Of a stretch of DNA of 6,940 bases, positions 4,239 through 6,940 are shown piece by piece. Source of the stretch: Planctomycetota bacterium (GTDB lineage: Bacteria > Planctomycetota > Phycisphaerae > UBA1845 > CAIVHJ01); the NCBI GenBank assembly GCA_022573485.1, contig JACZTW010000207.1, positions 1 to 6,940 on the forward strand. The letters run 5' to 3'. The notes below the pieces were generated by a model. That model worked only from the letters and a program-made list of their open reading frames with translations. It did not search any database and was not told the origin of the DNA. The translations under genes were made by a program, and so were the position numbers. The number at the start of each line of letters is the position of its first letter. The first letter of the stretch is position 1.

Positions 4239-6017
4239 CTACGGCTTGCTTTCGTCGCTGCGTCTGCTGATTGCAGTCGATTTCAGTCCGCTGCCCGAAT
4301 GCGGAATCACGACCCAGTGGTTCGGTGACACGCCGAGGTGCTGAGTGGTTTTCCCGTCGGGCCAAGTGACGCGAACGGTGAGCTTCGTATCCGGGGGCAA
4401 GTTGCCCAGGCCAAAGTAGGCGTGAGGTGCGTCGCAGGATTGAAAACTGCCGCCGTGGATCCAGCGGCGCTGCCCGGTGACGTCTGCCGCTGAGCCGTTC
4501 CCGTCGGCGATCAGTTCGATCATGCTGCCCAGGCCGCGCGGATTCCCGCGAGGCCCACGAAGCTCGACCACGACAATGCTCCGGCGCTCACCAGCAGGCG
4601 TGGCCCGCGGGGAATCGTTGCGGAAGATGCGTACCGGCCCGTTCAGCGTCGTCATTACCACATCCACGTCGCCATCATCATCAATGTCGCCGAATGCGGT
4701 CGCCCGGCCGGAGTACCGGCTCTTGAACATCCCGCCGGCTTCTTTGTTGAGTCCAAAGCGGCGCTCGCCGCGTTCAAACAGCAGCGGCGGCTGCTGGTAA
4801 CCCGCGTCCAGCTTGTGCTTGGTTGCACCAGCGTAGACATGCCCGCTGGCAACGAACAAATCTTCATCGCCGTCCGAGTCGAAATCGTAGAAACCCGCGC
4901 CCCACGACAAATAAGGCCTGCTGATCATCGCCAGGCCGTACTGGCTGGTGCGGTCCTCGAAGAAACCGTCGCCGAGGTTGACGTGCAGCGTGTTGGTGTC
5001 GCTGGCGAAGTTCGTCGTGAAAAGATCCGCGTAGCCGTTGCCATCGACATCTCCAACGGCGATGCCCATCGTCGCCTGCGTGAATCCTTCGTAGTTGGCC
5101 GACACGCCGGAGATCAGGCCGGCATTGCGAAACTTGCGGCCTCCCTGATTGTGGAACAGGAAATTCGCCGTCGAGTCGTTTCCCACAAAGATGTCCTGCC
5201 GCCCATCCCCGTCGAAATCGAGGATCACCACGCCGAGCCCGTAGCCGGGCTCTTTCGGCGTGCAGCCGCTTTCCTGCGTGATGTCTGCGAAGGTGCCGTT
5301 GCCGCGATTCTCGTAAAGTACATCAGCCTGGGGCGTCATTCCAGCCGGTCCGGCCATCACCGGCATGCCGCGGTATTCCTTACCTTCGCGGGCGGGCGGG
5401 TTGCGCACGTCGAAATCGAGGTAGTTCACCACGTAGAGGTCCAAATCACCGTCGTTGTCGATATCGCCGAATGCGGCGCTGGTGCCCCAGCGGGCGTCGC
5501 CCACGCCGGCTTTGGCAGTCACATCGCGGAACCTCCGTCCGCCGGCCCCGTTCGGTTCATTGTGCAGCAGGATGTTCGGCCCGTAGCACGTGATGTACAA
5601 GTCGTCGAATCCGTCGCCGTCATAGTCGCCGACGGCCACGCCCATGGCCCAGCGGTGGACATTGATGCCGGCGCGGTCTGTGACATTGGTAAACGTGCCG
5701 TCGCCGTTGTTGGCGTACAGCCGCGAACCGGGCCCATGCTCCGGGTCCGCCATCGTCGCCCCGTTGGCAAAGAACAAATCAAGATCGCCGTCGTTGTCAT
5801 AATCGAACATCGCCACCCCCCCGCCGTCGACCTCGATAATCTCACGCGAGGGCGATTGGCCGCAGGTCATGGTGAAATCGATTCCCGACGACTTTGTCGT
5901 CTCGACGAAGCGAATCGACGATGGGGGCGGATCCGCGATCGCCGGCGCTGGCGCTGCCGCAATCACAATCACGGCCCACATTCGGAAAACAAAGTGGTAG
6001 GCTGGTGCTTTCCTCAT
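4239..6017 (-). CDS. Exported FG-GAP (VCBS) beta-propeller protein with ASPIC/UnbV domain (CRTAC1-like)
   Basis: This 592-residue protein is probably exported: a short basic start, a hydrophobic core at about 9-27 and a likely cleavage site after ...APAIA (residue 28). Seven calcium-loop motifs of the Dx(D/N)xDG type follow at about 72, 131, 185, 267, 323, 378 and 444, regularly spaced by 50-80 residues. They fit a seven-bladed FG-GAP/VCBS propeller. Residues about 495-565 match the ASPIC/UnbV domain, including RGLGSMIEL, WIHGGSFQS, the HAYFGLG motif and VTWPDG. The order FG-GAP repeats then ASPIC/UnbV is that of CRTAC1-like proteins, common in planctomycetes. The insert between loops 3 and 4 (about 199-235) lacks the cysteines I recall in many relatives. 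Its ATG overlaps the stop of the upstream TPR gene (ATGA at 6014-6017), which fixes the start and suggests translational coupling; no strong ribosome binding site is seen. The role is unknown; binding of calcium and of proteins or glycans at the cell envelope is inferred. Confidence 0.93.
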   Translation of the reverse strand: MRKAPAYHFVFRMWAVIVIAAAPAPAIADPPPSSIRFVETTKSSGIDFTMTCGQSPSREIIEVDGGGVAMFDYDNDGDLDLFFANGATMADPEHGPGSRLYANNGDGTFTNVTDRAGINVHRWAMGVAVGDYDGDGFDDLYITCYGPNILLHNEPNGAGGRRFRDVTAKAGVGDARWGTSAAFGDIDNDGDLDLYVVNYLDFDVRNPPAREGKEYRGMPVMAGPAGMTPQADVLYENRGNGTFADITQESGCTPKEPGYGLGVVILDFDGDGRQDIFVGNDSTANFLFHNQGGRKFRNAGLISGVSANYEGFTQATMGIAVGDVDGNGYADLFTTNFASDTNTLHVNLGDGFFEDRTSQYGLAMISRPYLSWGAGFYDFDSDGDEDLFVASGHVYAGATKHKLDAGYQQPPLLFERGERRFGLNKEAGGMFKSRYSGRATAFGDIDDDGDVDVVMTTLNGPVRIFRNDSPRATPAGERRSIVVVELRGPRGNPRGLGSMIELIADGNGSAADVTGQRRWIHGGSFQSCDAPHAYFGLGNLPPDTKLTVRVTWPDGKTTQHLGVSPNHWVVIPHSGSGLKSTAISRRSDESKP

Positions 6018-6886
6018 TCGCCTGCTTTCTCTCGACGGCGAATGTCCTTTTTCATGATCCGGGCACGTACTTCGTCGTGCTTGAGGCGGGCAGCTTGAGC
6101 TGCCTCGTGCTCTCCGAGCCGTTCCAGCACACGTGAGAGTTTGTAATAAACCTCGAAATTGTCGGGGTTCAGCATGATCGAACGATCGAGTTGCGCCTTG
6201 GCCGGCTTTATCTTGTCCAACCGGATCAAAACGTCGGCGAGCCGGGCGCGGGCCTTCGCTTCGGTCTTGGCATCGTTGCTCGCTTGAGCGAGGACGATGA
6301 CTCTTTCAAAAAGCCTCTGGGCCGACGCGACTTCATCGGCGTCGAAGGCGATCAGGCCGAGTGCGAAGAGCGCGTCGGGATAGTCCGGCTTGACTTCCAG
6401 GTAAGACTCGAACATCTCGCGCGCGGCTTCGGGCTTGCCCAGGTAGTACAGGCACCATCCGTAATAGACGCGCTGCGTGTGAAACAGAGGATCCAGCTCC
6501 AGCGCGCGTTTGAATAACTCGGCAGCGCGTTCGTAGCGCTTCTCTCGATGATAAGTCAGACCCAGGTAAAATCGCGCCTTGGCCCACTCCGGATGATCAA
6601 CCACTACGGGTTCGAGCAATTCCCGAGCCCGGGCTGTCTGACGCTGGCGGATCAGCTTCAGGCACACCGGCAGAAAATCGGGCGATGGAAGCGCCCCTCG
6701 GGATGCAAGCGAATCGTCCTTGGCACCGGCGGGGCCCGCACCGTTTTCGTTTTGCGCACGGCCCGCGTGTTTGCCAAATGTCGGTGGTTCAGCCGTACCG
6801 CTCTGCGCGAGCAGGCCTTCCACACCCACGGAGAGAACCATGACAAACAGTGTGGCTGGCACGTTACTCCTGCGCGACTTAGGCAC
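6014..6886 (-). CDS. Exported tetratricopeptide repeat (TPR) protein
   Basis: This protein has up to 290 residues. The N-terminus (KSRR, then hydrophobic residues about 9-27 ending ...GLLAQS) looks like a signal peptide, followed by a Gly/Ala/Pro-rich linker to about residue 68. About five TPR units follow: 99-133 (clearest, ending ALELDP), 134-167, 168-201, 207-241 and 242-275. The C-terminus is basic (IMKKDIRRREKAGE). TPRs bind other proteins, and the partner is plausibly the FG-GAP/ASPIC protein whose start codon overlaps this stop as ATGA. The start is uncertain. GTG 6884-6886 has GAGG 10 bases upstream but lies next to a repeat copy. GTG 6860-6862 has AGGAG only 4 bases before it. ATG 6839-6841 has none and would remove the basic part of the signal. 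The frame has no stop between 6886 and the window edge, so a start outside the window is also possible. Confidence 0.88.
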   Translation of the reverse strand: MPKSRRSNVPATLFVMVLSVGVEGLLAQSGTAEPPTFGKHAGRAQNENGAGPAGAKDDSLASRGALPSPDFLPVCLKLIRQRQTARARELLEPVVVDHPEWAKARFYLGLTYHREKRYERAAELFKRALELDPLFHTQRVYYGWCLYYLGKPEAAREMFESYLEVKPDYPDALFALGLIAFDADEVASAQRLFERVIVLAQASNDAKTEAKARARLADVLIRLDKIKPAKAQLDRSIMLNPDNFEVYYKLSRVLERLGEHEAAQAARLKHDEVRARIMKKDIRRREKAGE

Positions 6887-6916
6887 TATCTCAAAACCTC
6901 GCTGGGGCGCTACTTG
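6887..6916 (-). repeat. 30-base repeat, right copy (inverted relative to 4204-4233)
   Basis: Read on the minus strand it matches 4204-4233 at 24 of 30 positions, with the last 20 bases (6906 to 6887) matching 18 of 20. It directly abuts the GTG start of the TPR gene and supplies the GAGG that would serve as its ribosome binding site. The remaining bases to the window end (6917-6940) are GC-rich and show no clear feature. Confidence 0.6.
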
Positions 6917-6940
6917 CCTACGGCGTGCCGCGGCGGACCG

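Noticed and set aside
4815..6098. Long plus-strand frame (427 codons) opposite the FG-GAP gene
   Set aside because: It is the antisense of a well-supported protein with seven calcium-loop motifs. Its Val/Arg/His-rich product has no recognisable domain, and GC-rich codon bias makes such shadows common.
6917..6925. GCC-TAC-GGC mini-palindrome near the right edge
   Set aside because: Only 3-bp arms. It echoes the CCC-TAC-GGG theme but is too short to separate from chance.

Overview
The window looks like chromosomal DNA from a GC-rich Gram-negative-type bacterium, most probably a member of the Planctomycetota. This is an inference from content: a TPR protein paired with a secreted seven-loop FG-GAP protein ending in an ASPIC/UnbV domain, a GldA/GldF/GldG-type ABC export cluster, and intergenic DNA full of short CCCGTAGGG-type palindromes. 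No rRNA or other taxonomic marker is present. There is no tRNA, CRISPR array, transposase or phage gene.

Left part (1-1935, minus strand). Three tightly packed genes run leftwards: an ABC ATPase, an ABC-2 permease, and the N-terminal part of a GldG-like membrane-anchored auxiliary protein cut by the window edge. The last two overlap by 10 bases. A promoter with consensus -35 and -10 boxes but a short 15-base spacer lies upstream (2016-2042). An 8-codon upstream ORF overlaps the ATPase start codon as ATGA. The cluster probably makes an exporter or envelope-remodelling complex; its cargo cannot be told from sequence.

Centre (2192-3784, plus strand). A complete ATP-dependent phosphoenolpyruvate carboxykinase gene, pckA, is transcribed divergently from the ABC cluster. 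The preferred start is a GTG with a strong Shine-Dalgarno sequence, giving 530 residues; an upstream ATG would give 560.

Convergent intergenic region (3785-4238, 454 bases). This holds no credible gene but is the most structured DNA of the window. It has a tandem 33-base repeat with strict 14/19 internal spacing, several small palindromes of the CCC-GTA-GGG type, an 8-bp perfect hairpin, and a strong GC-rich hairpin followed by a T-rich stretch that could terminate pckA transcription.

Right part (4239-6886, minus strand). A two-gene operon encodes an exported TPR protein and, coupled to it by an ATGA overlap, an exported beta-propeller/ASPIC-UnbV protein. A 30-base sequence, about 80% identical, flanks this pair as inverted copies at 4204-4233 and 6887-6916. 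The function of the pair is unknown; an envelope or extracellular protein complex is the reasonable guess.
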